A stretch of 64,000 nucleotides of DNA from Fictibacillus arsenicus (lineage in GTDB: Bacteria; Bacillota; Bacilli; Bacillales; Fictibacillaceae). The position numbers and the translations under genes are program-made. Positions 10,913-19,743 of the stretch are shown piece by piece; within the stretch, counting starts at the first letter, position 1; each line of letters starts with the position of its first letter. The notes beneath the pieces were generated by a model. It ran no database searches, was not told the DNA's origin, and was given only the letters and a program-made list of their open reading frames with translations. The stretch is from contig NZ_MQMF01000002.1 of the NCBI RefSeq assembly GCF_001999465.1, positions 310,001 through 374,000 on the forward strand, written 5' to 3'.

Positions 10913-12007
10913 ATGCCACAGTCGAAGTTTTTTCGTATCGCTTACGGATTGCTCCTCATTTTTCTCATAATTTTAGTTGGAACAAAGATTGATTTTATTT
11001 TCAGACCGATTGTTGTTCTTGTACAAACGCTCTTTTTCCCTTTCTTATTAGGCGGAGTGTTGTACTATCTATTTAGGCCCGTTGTTCAGTTTTTACATAA
11101 ACGCAATGTCCCTAAAGTATTATCGATCTTGCTGATTTACTTACTTGCCATCGGTTTGTTTGTATTATTGTTCTATTCAATTGGTCCTGTCTTGCAGCGA
11201 CAGGTCAGCAACTTGGTAGAGAACACACCTGCGTTAATTGATGCGATCCGTTCAAAGCTGAACGATCTGCAGCAGAACGAATGGGTAAACCGATTCCAGG
11301 AAAGCGAACAATTTGATGTAAAAGAAATCTCTGATAAAGTTACTGCTTACTTATCTAATAGTGTTCAAACGATTGGAACGAACATCGCCAACTTTATTGG
11401 AATCATTACCAACATCATCATGATTTTCGTAACCGTACCTTTTATTCTTTACTACATGCTAAAAGAAGGTGAAAAAGCACCTCAGATGGTGCTGCAGACA
11501 CTTCCTGAAAAGCAGCGTAATAACGGCACAAAAATTTTAAAAGATATGGATATCGCACTAAGCTCATATATCCAGGGACAGATTTTAGTCAGTGTATGTG
11601 TAGGAACAATGCTTTATATCGGATATTTAATTATAGGGATCGAATATTCGTTAATTCTTGCAATCATCGCCATGTTTACGAACGTGATACCGTTCTTGGG
11701 TCCGATTATCGGAGTTGTACCTGCGCTGATTGTAGCAGTTGTTGATTCACCTGCTATGGTCATCAAAGTCCTCGTTGTCATGGTCATTGCACAGCAGATT
11801 GAAGGAAATGTTATCTCCCCGCAAGTTATGGGTAAAAAACTTGATATCCATCCGCTTACGATTATTTCTATCTTGCTCGTTGCAGGAAGTCTTGGCGGAC
11901 TGCTTGGTTTAATCTTAGCGGTTCCTGTCTACGCGGTGTTAAAGGTTGTCGTTCTGCATACGTACAGATTGATTAACTTAAGAAGAGAAAAGAAGATAGA
12001 AGGATGA
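10913..12007 (+). CDS. AI-2E family transporter (UPF0118/DUF20)
   Basis: Membrane protein of 364 residues in the AI-2E/TqsA-like exporter family; B. subtilis has several (YubA, YueF, YrrI, YtvI, YdbI). Visible features are two N-terminal membrane helices (about residues 8-70), a soluble helical segment (about 85-150, QRQVSNLVENTPALIDAI), and a C-terminal group of helices with the family signature NVIPFLGPIIGVVPA and the conserved QQIEGNVISPQVMG. Members have been linked to signal export or to Na+/Li+-H+ antiport, so no substrate can be given. Transcribed alone; terminator at 12011. Confidence 0.85.
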   Translation: MPQSKFFRIAYGLLLIFLIILVGTKIDFIFRPIVVLVQTLFFPFLLGGVLYYLFRPVVQFLHKRNVPKVLSILLIYLLAIGLFVLLFYSIGPVLQRQVSNLVENTPALIDAIRSKLNDLQQNEWVNRFQESEQFDVKEISDKVTAYLSNSVQTIGTNIANFIGIITNIIMIFVTVPFILYYMLKEGEKAPQMVLQTLPEKQRNNGTKILKDMDIALSSYIQGQILVSVCVGTMLYIGYLIIGIEYSLILAIIAMFTNVIPFLGPIIGVVPALIVAVVDSPAMVIKVLVVMVIAQQIEGNVISPQVMGKKLDIHPLTIISILLVAGSLGGLLGLILAVPVYAVLKVVVLHTYRLINLRREKKIEG

Positions 12008-12010
12008 GGA

Positions 12011-12044
12011 AAGAGCACCGGATGGGTCCTGGTGCTCTTTTTTT
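12011..12044 (+). terminator. Terminator after the AI-2E family gene
   Basis: AAGAGCACCGG pairs with CCTGGTGCTCTT, followed by a T7 run, just after the stop codon. Confidence 0.85.
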
Positions 12045-12099
12045 GGAGCTGATAATTCTTGGACATCGTTTGTTTAACTGTTTAAATCTTTTCGAGGAG

Positions 12100-12332
12100 C
12101 ATAAATCTTTCTCGAGCACGCATAAATTTTCCCGAACGCACATAAATCTTCCTGAGCGCGCATAAACCCTTCCCGAACGCGCATAAATCTCCTCGAACGC
12201 GCATAAATCTTCCCGAGCGCGCATAAATTTCCTCGAACGCACATAAATCTCCTCGAACGCGCATAAACCCTCCCCGAACGCGCATAAATCTTCCCGAGCG
12301 GCATAAATCCTACCCGAGCGCGCATCATCTCA
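12100..12332. repeat. GC-rich short array with about 20-bp period (array 2)
   Basis: CATAAA recurs at 12100, 12121, 12141, 12161, 12182, 12202, 12222, 12242, 12262, 12283 and 12302, with a degenerate CATCAT at 12323: twelve units spaced 19-21 bp. The other half of each unit alternates among TTCCCGAGCG, CCTCGAACG and similar. It fills the space between the terminators of two convergent genes. Long arginine-rich frames stay open through it only because the unit lacks stops. Confidence 0.9.
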
Positions 12333-12354
12333 CTTCTACTAACACCGAATATAG

Positions 12355-12389
12355 AAAAAACACACCATTTCATCTGAAATGATGTGTCT
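12355..12389 (-). terminator. Terminator of the mtnWXBD operon
   Basis: On the minus strand ACACATCATTTCA pairs with TGAAATGGTGTGT, followed by a T6 run, just downstream of the mtnD stop. Confidence 0.8.
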
Positions 12390-12398
12390 TAGTTAAGA

Positions 12399-12935
12399 TT
12401 ACTTTGCTTCCTGAGGTTCCTTATCGTAAATCGGCACCCAGCCTTCTTTTGATTTGAAGATTCGTACAGCTACTACCTTTCGATCTTCTTGCAACGTAAA
12501 GTAATGACGGTAATTTTCAGGTACAGAAATAAGGTCACCTGGCTCGAGCTCTACATCAAAGAATCTGCCGTTAGGTCCTTCAATCGCAAAAATTCCATGA
12601 CCAGATACGATAAAGCGGACTTCATCATCTGTGTGATGGTGCTCAGCTAGGAAGTTCTTTAACAGTTCATCTAGGTTTGGTGTTGCATCAGACAATGAGA
12701 TAACGTCTGAAGTTACGTAGCCTCGGCGCTCCGAAATATCATTAATTTCGCTTTGGAACCTCTGAAGCACTTCTTCTTTTTCTTCATCCGTTAAAGAGTA
12801 GTTTTCACGAAGGTTTTGAGGAAGTTTTTCGATATCCCATTTTTCATAGATGACTTCCTGTGAATTTAAGTAAGCTTCTACTTCACTTTGGTTTTCGATT
12901 CTTTCGTTGTTGTCATGAAATCTTAATTGTGCCAT
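12399..12935 (-). CDS. mtnD: Acireductone dioxygenase MtnD
   Basis: Cupin-fold metal dioxygenase of methionine salvage; it oxidises the acireductone to 4-methylthio-2-oxobutyrate and formate (Fe form). I start at the ATG at 12935 (178 residues, as in B. subtilis), preceded by GGGGGCG. The metal ligands are visible in [17 protein letters not shown] (HxH and Glu), with the later His in YRHYF. The start lies inside the 3' end of mtnB, a 23-bp overlap, so the two are probably translationally coupled. Last gene of the S-box-controlled mtnW-X-B-D operon. Confidence 0.93.
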   Translation of the reverse strand: MAQLRFHDNNERIENQSEVEAYLNSQEVIYEKWDIEKLPQNLRENYSLTDEEKEEVLQRFQSEINDISERRGYVTSDVISLSDATPNLDELLKNFLAEHHHTDDEVRFIVSGHGIFAIEGPNGRFFDVELEPGDLISVPENYRHYFTLQEDRKVVAVRIFKSKEGWVPIYDKEPQEAK

Positions 12936-13590
12936 ATTTAACGCCCCCAAATGATTTATTTTTCGATTTTTTGCTTAAAAAAGATAATGTTTGAAGTTTT
13001 AAATGATAAGAAAAAAGAAACTCAAAAGCTTCTAAATGTTTTTTCGCTTCAAATGCATTTTTCCCCCAAACCGTGATTCCATGATTGCGGATCAGCACTG
13101 CTTTAGTATCCGGTTTAATGACATCGGCAACGGTTTTAGAAAGCTTAGTCAAATCAGCATAGTTTTCAACGATAGGGACCGTAATGCTTCCGTCTTCATC
13201 CCATATACCAAAAGCTTTAATAAGTTCTTGTCTTTGGAATGTGATCTCGCCTTCGTTTCCATACAACTCAGAGATCAGGTTATTGTCGACGGTATGAACA
13301 TGCAGACAGCAGCCTGCATCTGTTAAACGATATACTTCACAGTGAATGCCGGTTTCTGCAGAAGCTTTAAGTGAGGTCTGCTCGACTGCTTTTCCTTCTC
13401 CATCAACGAGTAAAAAATCTTCTGACGTACGTTTTGTTTTATCTTTGCCGCTGGCAGAAACATAAAAGGTAAGCGGGCTCTCTTCAACTTTTATCGATAC
13501 ATTTCCACTTGTTCCAGGAAACCAGTTTCTTGCAGCTAATTCATCTTTCACATCGGCCAGTTCGTTCCAGCGTTGTTCATGTATCGTCAA
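12913..13590 (-). CDS. mtnB: Methylthioribulose-1-phosphate dehydratase MtnB
   Basis: Class II aldolase-fold zinc enzyme that dehydrates methylthioribulose-1-phosphate to 2,3-diketo-5-methylthiopentyl-1-phosphate. Zinc ligands are seen in CCLHVHTVD and in [11 protein letters not shown]. The 225-residue product is somewhat longer than B. subtilis MtnB (about 209): after the conserved [13 protein letters not shown] it has a lysine/serine-rich tail that runs into mtnD. The start ATG overlaps the mtnX stop by 4 bp (ATGA). Confidence 0.92.
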   Translation of the reverse strand: MTIHEQRWNELADVKDELAARNWFPGTSGNVSIKVEESPLTFYVSASGKDKTKRTSEDFLLVDGEGKAVEQTSLKASAETGIHCEVYRLTDAGCCLHVHTVDNNLISELYGNEGEITFQRQELIKAFGIWDEDGSITVPIVENYADLTKLSKTVADVIKPDTKAVLIRNHGITVWGKNAFEAKKHLEAFEFLFSYHLKLQTLSFLSKKSKNKSFGGVKYGTIKIS

Positions 13591-14252
13591 CTTCTTACCT
13601 CCTCTTTTTCCAATGCATGGATCACATCAAAGAATGTTTCAAAAGGTGTGTATCGAATATTGTTTTCTTCACATTTTTCAATTAGATATTCTCTTGCAAA
13701 AACTACATCAGCAAGCTTAGACGCTTGAAGATCCGTTATTGAATCACCGATTACTATTTTTTGATAATCGGAAAACTGATTATCTACCTTTCTGATAAAG
13801 GAAGGCTTGCAACACCCGCAATCATTCTGGCAAAGTCCATCACATTTGTTTGGCCATGTAATTTTAATTTGCTCTTCGGAAAAATCACTATGATTACAGA
13901 TGATTTGTTCAGGATTCAGTTTATCTTTCAGTACTGGATGAACAAAGAAATCAATGCCTCCGCTAACGATATAAAGCGGAATGCTTTCTTGCTTCGTAAA
14001 ATCGATAAATTCTTGAAAACCATCTCTAATTTTGGAACGGGTTAGAACAAAATTAATGATTTCCTCCTTCTTGTCTGAAGAAATCCGCGAGAAAAGCTTT
14101 CCTACTCCTTCTCGAATTGAAATGCTTTCGTTTAAGATATCGTTTACAATCGGCTGCCATCCATCTGGAGCGAACTCTTCCATTATGGCTACGATATTGT
14201 CCCTCTCAGTTACAGTTCCGTCGAAATCACAGAAGATTACTTTACGTGTCAT
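13587..14252 (-). CDS. mtnX: HK-MTPenyl-1-P phosphatase MtnX
   Basis: HAD-superfamily phosphatase that dephosphorylates 2-hydroxy-3-keto-5-methylthiopentenyl-1-phosphate to the acireductone. The ATG at 14252 (221 residues) overlaps the mtnW stop as ATGA, and it places HAD motif [10 protein letters not shown], close to the N-terminus. Motif II is YIVSGGIDF and motif IV is [10 protein letters not shown] Cys-rich insert ([12 protein letters not shown]) is typical of this family. Third-from-last gene of the mtnWXBD operon. Confidence 0.92.
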   Translation of the reverse strand: MTRKVIFCDFDGTVTERDNIVAIMEEFAPDGWQPIVNDILNESISIREGVGKLFSRISSDKKEEIINFVLTRSKIRDGFQEFIDFTKQESIPLYIVSGGIDFFVHPVLKDKLNPEQIICNHSDFSEEQIKITWPNKCDGLCQNDCGCCKPSFIRKVDNQFSDYQKIVIGDSITDLQASKLADVVFAREYLIEKCEENNIRYTPFETFFDVIHALEKEEVRS

Positions 14253-15490
14253 GTTACAGGCACTCCGCCCCATAACTCCAAAGCTTTTTGAAGTTCCGGG
14301 TGTTTCTCGGCATAGTTTTCAAGATCTTTTCCTGAAGCTGCTGCATCTACAGCCTGACGGAATGCTCGTGCCCCGCCTGCAGCTCCATCAGGATGACCGT
14401 GAATTCCTCCCCCAGCATTGATAACACTGTCCAATCCAAAATCGTTAAACAATACAGGCGTTAATCCTGGGTGAATTCCAGCTGATGGAACCGGGAATGA
14501 TTTTTTCAACGCAATATCTTCTGTCGTTAAAGCTTCTGCAATGTTTAGTGTTTCATTTCGATCAAGTGCCACACTTCCATATGGTGAAGGGAACAATACT
14601 AAATCTGCTCCTGCATAGCGCAAAAGTTTTCCGAGCAATACAGAATAACCGATTCCATAAAGAGAAGATGAACCGAATGCTCCCGACAATGCAGGATGTG
14701 CCATGATCGGAAGAGGTATTTCGTTATCTTCTGCCAGCTCCTGAAGCACATCAGGTCCATATGAAAGTACATTGAAGAGCAATGCATTTGCACCTAATTC
14801 AGCTGCACGCCTAGCTTTATCACGCAGGTCACTTGTTCTCCCCGTTAAGTTAACAGCGTACAGCGTTTTTTCACCAGTGCGATCTTCCACCTGCTGCAGT
14901 ACTTCTTTAGCCGTTTTAATGCGATCCTCGAAAGGTGTCAGCGGATTATCAAAAAGAATCTCATCATCCTTCACTAGATCGACGCCGCCAACTGCCTGTT
15001 CATAAAGCTGTTGTTTAAAGAATGAGAGATCTTTTCCCAGCACTCCTTTAAAAATACTCATCACCAGCGGACGGTTTTGGACGCTTAGAATCTCACGTAT
15101 TCCAGATATTCCGTACTTCGGTCCCGGAAAACTCGATTCCAGCTGTTTATCAAACTCCAAATCTACGAGCTTAATCTCTCCATCAAGAGACAGCTTGCCA
15201 AAGACAGTTGTTAAAATCGCTGGAATATCGTTAGAAAAATTTGCAGAAGGATAAGAGATCTTCAGCAATCCTCTTGTACGCTGACTCCCTAAAAACCGAT
15301 CTGTGGCTTCGTCACGCTCCAATTCAACGACGCTTTCTACAACACCTTTATGTTTTTGAAGCTGTTCTTGCTCAAGCAGCGGCAGATCCGTCCAAGATCC
15401 TACTGTCAATCCCAGTGCAATGCCTTCCGCTTTTTTATTTAAATTTCCTTTTTTATCATGAACCAAATAGGTCGCTGTTACTTTTCCCAT
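14249..15490 (-). CDS. mtnW: 2,3-diketo-5-methylthiopentyl-1-phosphate enolase MtnW (RuBisCO-like)
   Basis: Type IV RuBisCO-like protein that enolises the diketone intermediate in methionine salvage; it does not fix CO2. It has 413 residues, the usual length. The RuBisCO-like core is recognisable ([24 protein letters not shown] and [21 protein letters not shown]). AAAGGAG lies upstream of the ATG at 15490. First gene of its operon, preceded by a SAM-I riboswitch, so expression should rise when S-adenosylmethionine is low. Confidence 0.95.
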   Translation of the reverse strand: MGKVTATYLVHDKKGNLNKKAEGIALGLTVGSWTDLPLLEQEQLQKHKGVVESVVELERDEATDRFLGSQRTRGLLKISYPSANFSNDIPAILTTVFGKLSLDGEIKLVDLEFDKQLESSFPGPKYGISGIREILSVQNRPLVMSIFKGVLGKDLSFFKQQLYEQAVGGVDLVKDDEILFDNPLTPFEDRIKTAKEVLQQVEDRTGEKTLYAVNLTGRTSDLRDKARRAAELGANALLFNVLSYGPDVLQELAEDNEIPLPIMAHPALSGAFGSSSLYGIGYSVLLGKLLRYAGADLVLFPSPYGSVALDRNETLNIAEALTTEDIALKKSFPVPSAGIHPGLTPVLFNDFGLDSVINAGGGIHGHPDGAAGGARAFRQAVDAAASGKDLENYAEKHPELQKALELWGGVPVT

Positions 15491-15515
15491 ATTTATAAAC
15501 TCCTTTCAAGCACAT

Positions 15516-15544
15516 AAAAAGGCCCCATCCAAAAGGAAGGGGCG
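15516..15544 (-). terminator. Riboswitch-controlled terminator before mtnW
   Basis: On the minus strand GCGCCCCTTCC pairs with GGATGGGGC, followed by CCTTTTTA. It lies 26 bp upstream of mtnW and is the expression platform of the SAM-I aptamer. Confidence 0.85.
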
Positions 15545-15567
15545 CTAATAAACGTTAGTTCCGCTTC

Positions 15568-15682
15568 CTCTCATCTCTCAGTCTATTTGACTGCAAGAAT
15601 TAGCACCGTTTTCAGCTAAATCATTAGCTGAATGGTTGCCGGGTTTCATCGGGCTAGTCCCTCCACCTGCTCTTAATAAGAG
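15568..15682 (-). promoter_or_regulatory. SAM-I (S-box) riboswitch of the mtnW operon
   Basis: On the minus strand the aptamer shows AGAGCAGGTGGAGGGA, GCCCGATGAAACCCGGCAACC and GGTGCTAATTCTTGC, the conserved SAM-I core. P1 is formed by CTCTTATT and GATGAGAG. The spacer between GCAACC and GGTGCTAA is 26 nt, the ordinary size. A terminator follows at 15544-15516. Confidence 0.95.
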
Positions 15683-15713
15683 TGCAAATTGTTAGAATAT
15701 AATATTAATTGTG

Positions 15714-15742
15714 ATTATGACAGCGCATGAAGATTCTGTCAA
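15714..15742 (-). promoter_or_regulatory. Sigma-A promoter of the mtnWXBD operon
   Basis: On the minus strand TTGACA (15742-15737), 17 bp, CATAAT (15719-15714). It directly precedes the SAM-I leader. Confidence 0.8.
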
Positions 15743-15750
15743 CCTATTTT

Positions 15751-16917
15751 TTATATGACTTTTGCGATCCGGTCAGCTGCTTCAATCAGTCTTTCTTCTG
15801 AAGTAAGCAATCCAGCACGCACGTATTTGTCTCCTTCTTTCCCAAATCCGATACCTGGAGCAACGACAACATGCGCTTTTTCTAGTAAATGATCCGCAAA
15901 CGTTTCTGACGTGTATCCCTCAGGAACTGGCAGCCAGCAGAAGAACGACCCTTTTGGAGCTTGAACGTTCCACCCGTTATCTTTTAACCTGCCGATAAAA
16001 GCGTCGCGTCTTTTTTCATATGTCGCAACCAGCTCATGCACGCATTCCTGGGATTCATTAAGTGCAGCGGCCGCTGCATGCTGAACTGCTCCAAATAGGC
16101 TGACATAAAAATGATCTTGAAGAAGGTTGATAGATTCAATGACTTCCTCATTTCCGACTGCAAAGCCGACACGCCAGCCAGCCATATTGTACGTTTTGGA
16201 AAGTGTATAGATTTCAATGCCAACTTCCTTTGCCCCATCAGCCTCTAAAAAGCTGACTGGCCTTTTGCCTTCAAATCCAATCGCACCGTACGCAAAATCA
16301 TGGCACACTAAAATATCATATTTTTTTGCAAGTTCAATAGTCTCTTCAAAGAACTCTTTCGTAGCGACGCCTGCGGTCGGATTGTTTGGATAGTTTAAAA
16401 ACATAAGCTTAGCATCTTGCAGCACATTTTCATCTAAACGATTATAATCGGGTAAAAAAGCATTCTCTGCTAACAGTGGCATTGTCTCCATTTTCGCCCC
16501 TGCCATTGCAATTCCTGACCAGTAATCTGGATAGCCGGGATCTGGTACAAGTGCAGTGTCACCTGCGTTTAAGTAGCATTGTGATAACTCTACTAAACCC
16601 GTTTTACCTCCGAACAATACAGCCACTTCTTTTTCCGAATCCAGAGTTACTCCGTATTCTCTTTTATAAAAATCTGCTGCGGCCTGTTTTAAAAAAGAAT
16701 GTCCGCGAAACGGTGAGTATTTGTGATATGCAGGATTGCCTGCCCCTTCTTTTAACGCTTCAACAATATGACTTGGTGTAGGCTGGTCCGGGTTCCCTTG
16801 ACCCAGATTAATAATGTCATAGCCTTGCTCCACGTAATGAGTTACTTTTTTTACAAGTTTAGCAAAAAATTGCTCCGGCAGTTTCCCCATGACCTCTGCC
16901 TGTTCAAAACGTTTCAA
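15751..16917 (-). CDS. mtnE: Methionine-salvage aminotransferase MtnE
   Basis: PLP-dependent class I aminotransferase that converts 4-methylthio-2-oxobutyrate to methionine, the last salvage step. The 388-residue product begins at a TTG at 16917 (GGAAGTGA upstream); from memory it lines up with the B. subtilis MtnE N-terminus (MKFEQ..., then INLGQGNPDQPTP). The PLP lysine is in YTLSKTYNMAGWRVGF, and NYPNNPT and the C-terminal Arg in YVRAGLLTSEERL fit the family. No S-box is seen in the 118-bp divergent gap with mtnU. Confidence 0.9.
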   Translation of the reverse strand: MKRFEQAEVMGKLPEQFFAKLVKKVTHYVEQGYDIINLGQGNPDQPTPSHIVEALKEGAGNPAYHKYSPFRGHSFLKQAAADFYKREYGVTLDSEKEVAVLFGGKTGLVELSQCYLNAGDTALVPDPGYPDYWSGIAMAGAKMETMPLLAENAFLPDYNRLDENVLQDAKLMFLNYPNNPTAGVATKEFFEETIELAKKYDILVCHDFAYGAIGFEGKRPVSFLEADGAKEVGIEIYTLSKTYNMAGWRVGFAVGNEEVIESINLLQDHFYVSLFGAVQHAAAAALNESQECVHELVATYEKRRDAFIGRLKDNGWNVQAPKGSFFCWLPVPEGYTSETFADHLLEKAHVVVAPGIGFGKEGDKYVRAGLLTSEERLIEAADRIAKVI

Positions 16918-17035
16918 ACGATCACTTCCAGTCTAATTTGAATGTTCTTGAAATTCTAATCAGTTATGTTATACGCTTAAGGAAATTCTGTAAAGACTTT
17001 TTTTGGTATTTTCAAGTCAGATAGGAGTGTTTTTT

Positions 17036-17818
17036 GTGAAAATAGTATGTATACAAGTGGATGTCCAATTCGGAAATCCCGAAAAAAATATGAAGCATAT
17101 CGAGAAAAAAATTCGCGAGGCGGTTATCCTTCACAACCCTGACACCATTGTACTTCCTGAACTTTGGGATACAGGGTATGATCTGACCCGGCTAGACGAA
17201 ATTAGTGATGAAAACGGCGAAAAAGCAAAAAACCGGCTTGGTTCACTTGCCAAAGAATTTGGAATTAACATTGTTGGCGGATCTGTAGCGTTTCGTAAAG
17301 GTAATGATGTTTATAATACAATGCTGAGCTTCGACAGAAACGGTCAGCATATCGGAACTTACTCAAAAGCACACCTTATTACGCTTATGGAAGAAGAAAA
17401 ATATATCGCTCCTGGCAAAGAAAGCTGTATTTTCACTGTTGATGGAATGATGTCTTCTGCAGCAATCTGCTATGATATCCGTTTTCCTGAGTGGATACGC
17501 ATGCCTTTTATAAAAGGCGCAAAAGTTTTATTTGTTCCTGCTCAATGGCCCATCCAACGGCAGACTCACTGGCGAGCTCTTTTAATTGCCCGGGCTATCG
17601 AAAATCAATGCTATGTTATAGCTTGTAATCGTGTTGGAAGCGATCCGAACAACACATTTGCAGGTCAATCGATGATCATCGATCCTTGGGGCGATATTGT
17701 CACAGAGGCCTCCGTTTCAGAAGAAGAAATTCTTTCTGCTGAGATCTCTCCTGAATTGGTTGATGAAGTGCGCGCGAAGGTTCCTGTATTTAAGGACCGC
17801 CGTGTGGATCTTTACTAA
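17036..17818 (+). CDS. mtnU: Nitrilase-family omega-amidase-like protein MtnU
   Basis: Carbon-nitrogen hydrolase associated with methionine salvage; in this family it probably hydrolyses the alpha-ketoglutaramate or similar amide left by the transaminase (inference). I start at the GTG at 17036 with ATAGGAGTG upstream, giving 260 residues, like B. subtilis MtnU (259). The catalytic triad is visible: Glu in LPELWDTGYD, Lys in YSKAHLITLMEEEKY, Cys in AAICYDIRFPEW. Divergent from mtnE. Confidence 0.88.
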   Translation: MKIVCIQVDVQFGNPEKNMKHIEKKIREAVILHNPDTIVLPELWDTGYDLTRLDEISDENGEKAKNRLGSLAKEFGINIVGGSVAFRKGNDVYNTMLSFDRNGQHIGTYSKAHLITLMEEEKYIAPGKESCIFTVDGMMSSAAICYDIRFPEWIRMPFIKGAKVLFVPAQWPIQRQTHWRALLIARAIENQCYVIACNRVGSDPNNTFAGQSMIIDPWGDIVTEASVSEEEILSAEISPELVDEVRAKVPVFKDRRVDLY

Positions 17819-17848
17819 GTGAGCATTTGGCTAGCTTAACTTACCCGT

Positions 17849-17872
17849 TGGGGAAATCGAGCATTCCCCATT
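17849..17872 (+). terminator. Weak terminator candidate after mtnU
   Basis: TGGGGAA and TTCCCCA pair around a seven-base loop; only a short TTATCAT follows, so termination strength is uncertain. Confidence 0.4.
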
Positions 17873-17922
17873 ATCATAAGGTTTGTTGTTGTCGATCTTT
17901 TTTGAATGTACATCGCCGAATA

Positions 17923-18130
17923 GTTGATTGGAGCGCAAGGTGCGTGCCTGCTACCTGAGAAGCTTCTCCGCAAGGCATGCGACGAGGAAGCTCACTGCGT
18001 TAGCATTAACTTGCAGACGCAGGAGCAAGAACTTCTTTGAAGTGGGACAGGTGAGACTCCTAAAGGCGCAAAGCGCCAGGAGGCTCACCGCCCGCCCCGC
18101 GGAAAGCGAGTGCCTGGAGCGGAAATCAAC
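17923..18130 (+). repeat. Dispersed modular repeat, copy B
   Basis: About 208 bp from GTTGATTGGAGC to GGAAATCAAC. It holds the best version of the internal hairpin: GGTGAG, CTCCT and GGCGC pair with GCGCC, AGGAG and CTCACC around AAA. It lies between mtnU and the mtnK promoter, in the sense of both genes. The frames open across it are repeat-encoded and have no start context or family likeness, so I do not call them genes. Confidence 0.85.
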
Positions 18131-18177
18131 CCTTCTCATACTAACAGGATTTACGAGAACAGCTATCAAAAAAAAGT

Positions 18178-18207
18178 TTGACAAAACCTTTCCAAACATT
18201 GTAGTAT
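18178..18207 (+). promoter_or_regulatory. Sigma-A promoter candidate of mtnKA
   Basis: TTGACA (18178-18183), 18 bp, TAGTAT (18202-18207), upstream of the SAM-I leader. The -35 is perfect and the -10 is weak. Confidence 0.55.
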
Positions 18208-18262
18208 AACGATTATGAATTGCGCGAATATTATTTCGCTTTTAACGAACTGAATAATTGGT

Positions 18263-18437
18263 CTCTTATCAAGAGCAGGTGGAGGGATATGGCCCGATGA
18301 AACCCAGCAACCGACCGTAATACCATTGTGAGATGGGGCGCCCGCATTATTAAGGGGAGCCGCTGAATTTTTATCTTAAATCAGCGTATGGCACGGTGCT
18401 AATTCCAGCAAAACAGATCGTTTTGCTAAGATAAGAG
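18263..18437 (+). promoter_or_regulatory. SAM-I (S-box) riboswitch of mtnKA, with an expanded internal arm
   Basis: P1 is a perfect 8-bp pairing of CTCTTATC (18263) with GATAAGAG (18430). The core has AGAGCAGGTGGAGGGA, GGCCCGATGAAACCCAGCAACC and GGTGCTAATTCCAGC. Between GCAACC and GGTGCTAA there are 82 nt, against 26 nt in the mtnW copy; the insert contains an extra hairpin, CGCTGA with TCAGCG (18361-18386). The core is otherwise normal, so it is likely functional. Confidence 0.93.
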
Positions 18438-18470
18438 GCACGGGACAACTGTCTTTCCGGGCCTCTTTTC
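18433..18470 (+). terminator. Riboswitch-controlled terminator before mtnK
   Basis: AAGAGGCACGG pairs with CCGGGCCTCTTTT and is followed by CTT. It shares bases with the 3' side of P1, as expected for an S-box expression platform. Confidence 0.85.
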
Positions 18471-18522
18471 TTATACGAAAAGAGGTCCTTTTTATTTTTC
18501 AATCATTCCGGGGGGAACAAAA

Positions 18523-19740
18523 ATGAGCGTTGAAGTAAAATCTGTGTATGAACCGTTGAACGAACGAACAGTAATTGATGTTGTAAAGTCTTTGAACTTT
18601 TTCGATGAGTCAGCAGTAAATGAACTCATTGTAAAAGAAATAGGCGATGGCAACTTAAATCTTGTATTTCATATTGAGGATCTTATATCCAATAAAGCGT
18701 TAATCGTAAAACAAGCCTTACCATATGCAAAAGTAGTCGGGGAAAGCTGGCCGCTCACCCTAGACAGAGCCAGAATCGAAAGTGATGCTTTATTGCAAGA
18801 GGCTGCGTCTGTTCCGCATCTCGTACCAAAAGTTTATTACTCTGATTCACACTTAGCTGTAACAGTGATGGAAGACCTTTCAGACCATGTCATTTTGCGA
18901 AAAGGTTTGATTGAAGGGAATACGTATCCGCAACTTGCAGATGATATCGGAACATTTGCAGCAAACACCGCTTTTTATTCAAGTGATTTTTACCTGCACC
19001 CTTTTGATAAAAAAGAACAGGTGAAGCAATTTTCTAACCCAGAACTTTGCAAGATAACTGAGGACTTAGTATTTACTGATCCTTTTTTTGACCATGACAC
19101 AAACGATTTTCCTGTTGAACTTCAAAAGGATGTTGAAAAAATCTGGGCAGATCAAGATTTGCTTCGTGAAGTCGCTCAACTCCGATTCTCTTTCTTAACG
19201 AGAGCTGAGATTCTCCTCCATGGCGACCTTCATACAGGAAGTATTTTTGTAAAAGAAAACTCAACAAAAGTGATTGATCCTGAGTTTGCTTTCTATGGTC
19301 CAGCCGGTTTTGATCTTGCGCACTTTTTTGCGAATTTGGCTCTGAATCACCTTTCACAAAACGCACATGCAAAAGAACCGTTCCATCGTGAATCTGTACA
19401 GTCTTTCCTGCTTCAAACGATCGAAAAAACTTGGGAGACATACACGAAAACTTTTAAAGAACTATGGCAAGAGAAGTCATCAGATCCTTTTACAAAAACA
19501 GAAGGAGTCCTTGAGAATTTCCTTCAGCACACCTTGCAAGAAGCGATTGGATTTGCCGGATGTGAAATGATACGAAGAACGATCGGCCTTGCACATGTTG
19601 CCGACCTTGATTCCATCGAACAGAAAGATATTGAGCTTTTTTATAAGAAAAAAGCGCTTGAATTAGGAAGTTATCTCATAAAAAACCAAAGAAAGTTTAC
19701 AAGTATCACTCAATTAACGGACTGGATTAGAGGTGCATAA
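18523..19740 (+). CDS. mtnK: 5-methylthioribose kinase MtnK
   Basis: Phosphorylates 5-methylthioribose to the 1-phosphate, the entry step of the salvage route. The 405-residue product has the APH/choline-kinase-like fold: LLHGDLHTGSIF with the catalytic Asp near residue 233, and VIDPEFAFYGPAGFDLAH with the metal-binding Asp. GGGGGG lies upstream of the ATG. It is behind the SAM-I leader and 3 bp before mtnA. Confidence 0.95.
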   Translation: MSVEVKSVYEPLNERTVIDVVKSLNFFDESAVNELIVKEIGDGNLNLVFHIEDLISNKALIVKQALPYAKVVGESWPLTLDRARIESDALLQEAASVPHLVPKVYYSDSHLAVTVMEDLSDHVILRKGLIEGNTYPQLADDIGTFAANTAFYSSDFYLHPFDKKEQVKQFSNPELCKITEDLVFTDPFFDHDTNDFPVELQKDVEKIWADQDLLREVAQLRFSFLTRAEILLHGDLHTGSIFVKENSTKVIDPEFAFYGPAGFDLAHFFANLALNHLSQNAHAKEPFHRESVQSFLLQTIEKTWETYTKTFKELWQEKSSDPFTKTEGVLENFLQHTLQEAIGFAGCEMIRRTIGLAHVADLDSIEQKDIELFYKKKALELGSYLIKNQRKFTSITQLTDWIRGA

Positions 19741-19743
19741 AGA

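Noticed and set aside
12100-12332. CRISPR array
   Set aside because: Period of 20 bp is too short, there are no unique spacers between longer repeats, and no cas genes.
12074-12373. Overlapping Arg/Cys-rich reading frames on the minus strand
   Set aside because: They are open only because the 20-bp repeat unit lacks stop codons; there are no ribosome sites and the peptides simply repeat.
12913-12960. Frameshift at the end of mtnB
   Set aside because: The tail is longer than in B. subtilis, but MtnB C-termini vary and the overlap with mtnD is a normal coupling arrangement.
17928-18209. ORFs on both strands within repeat copy B
   Set aside because: Repeat-derived; the same sequence in the other copies is frameshifted and truncated.
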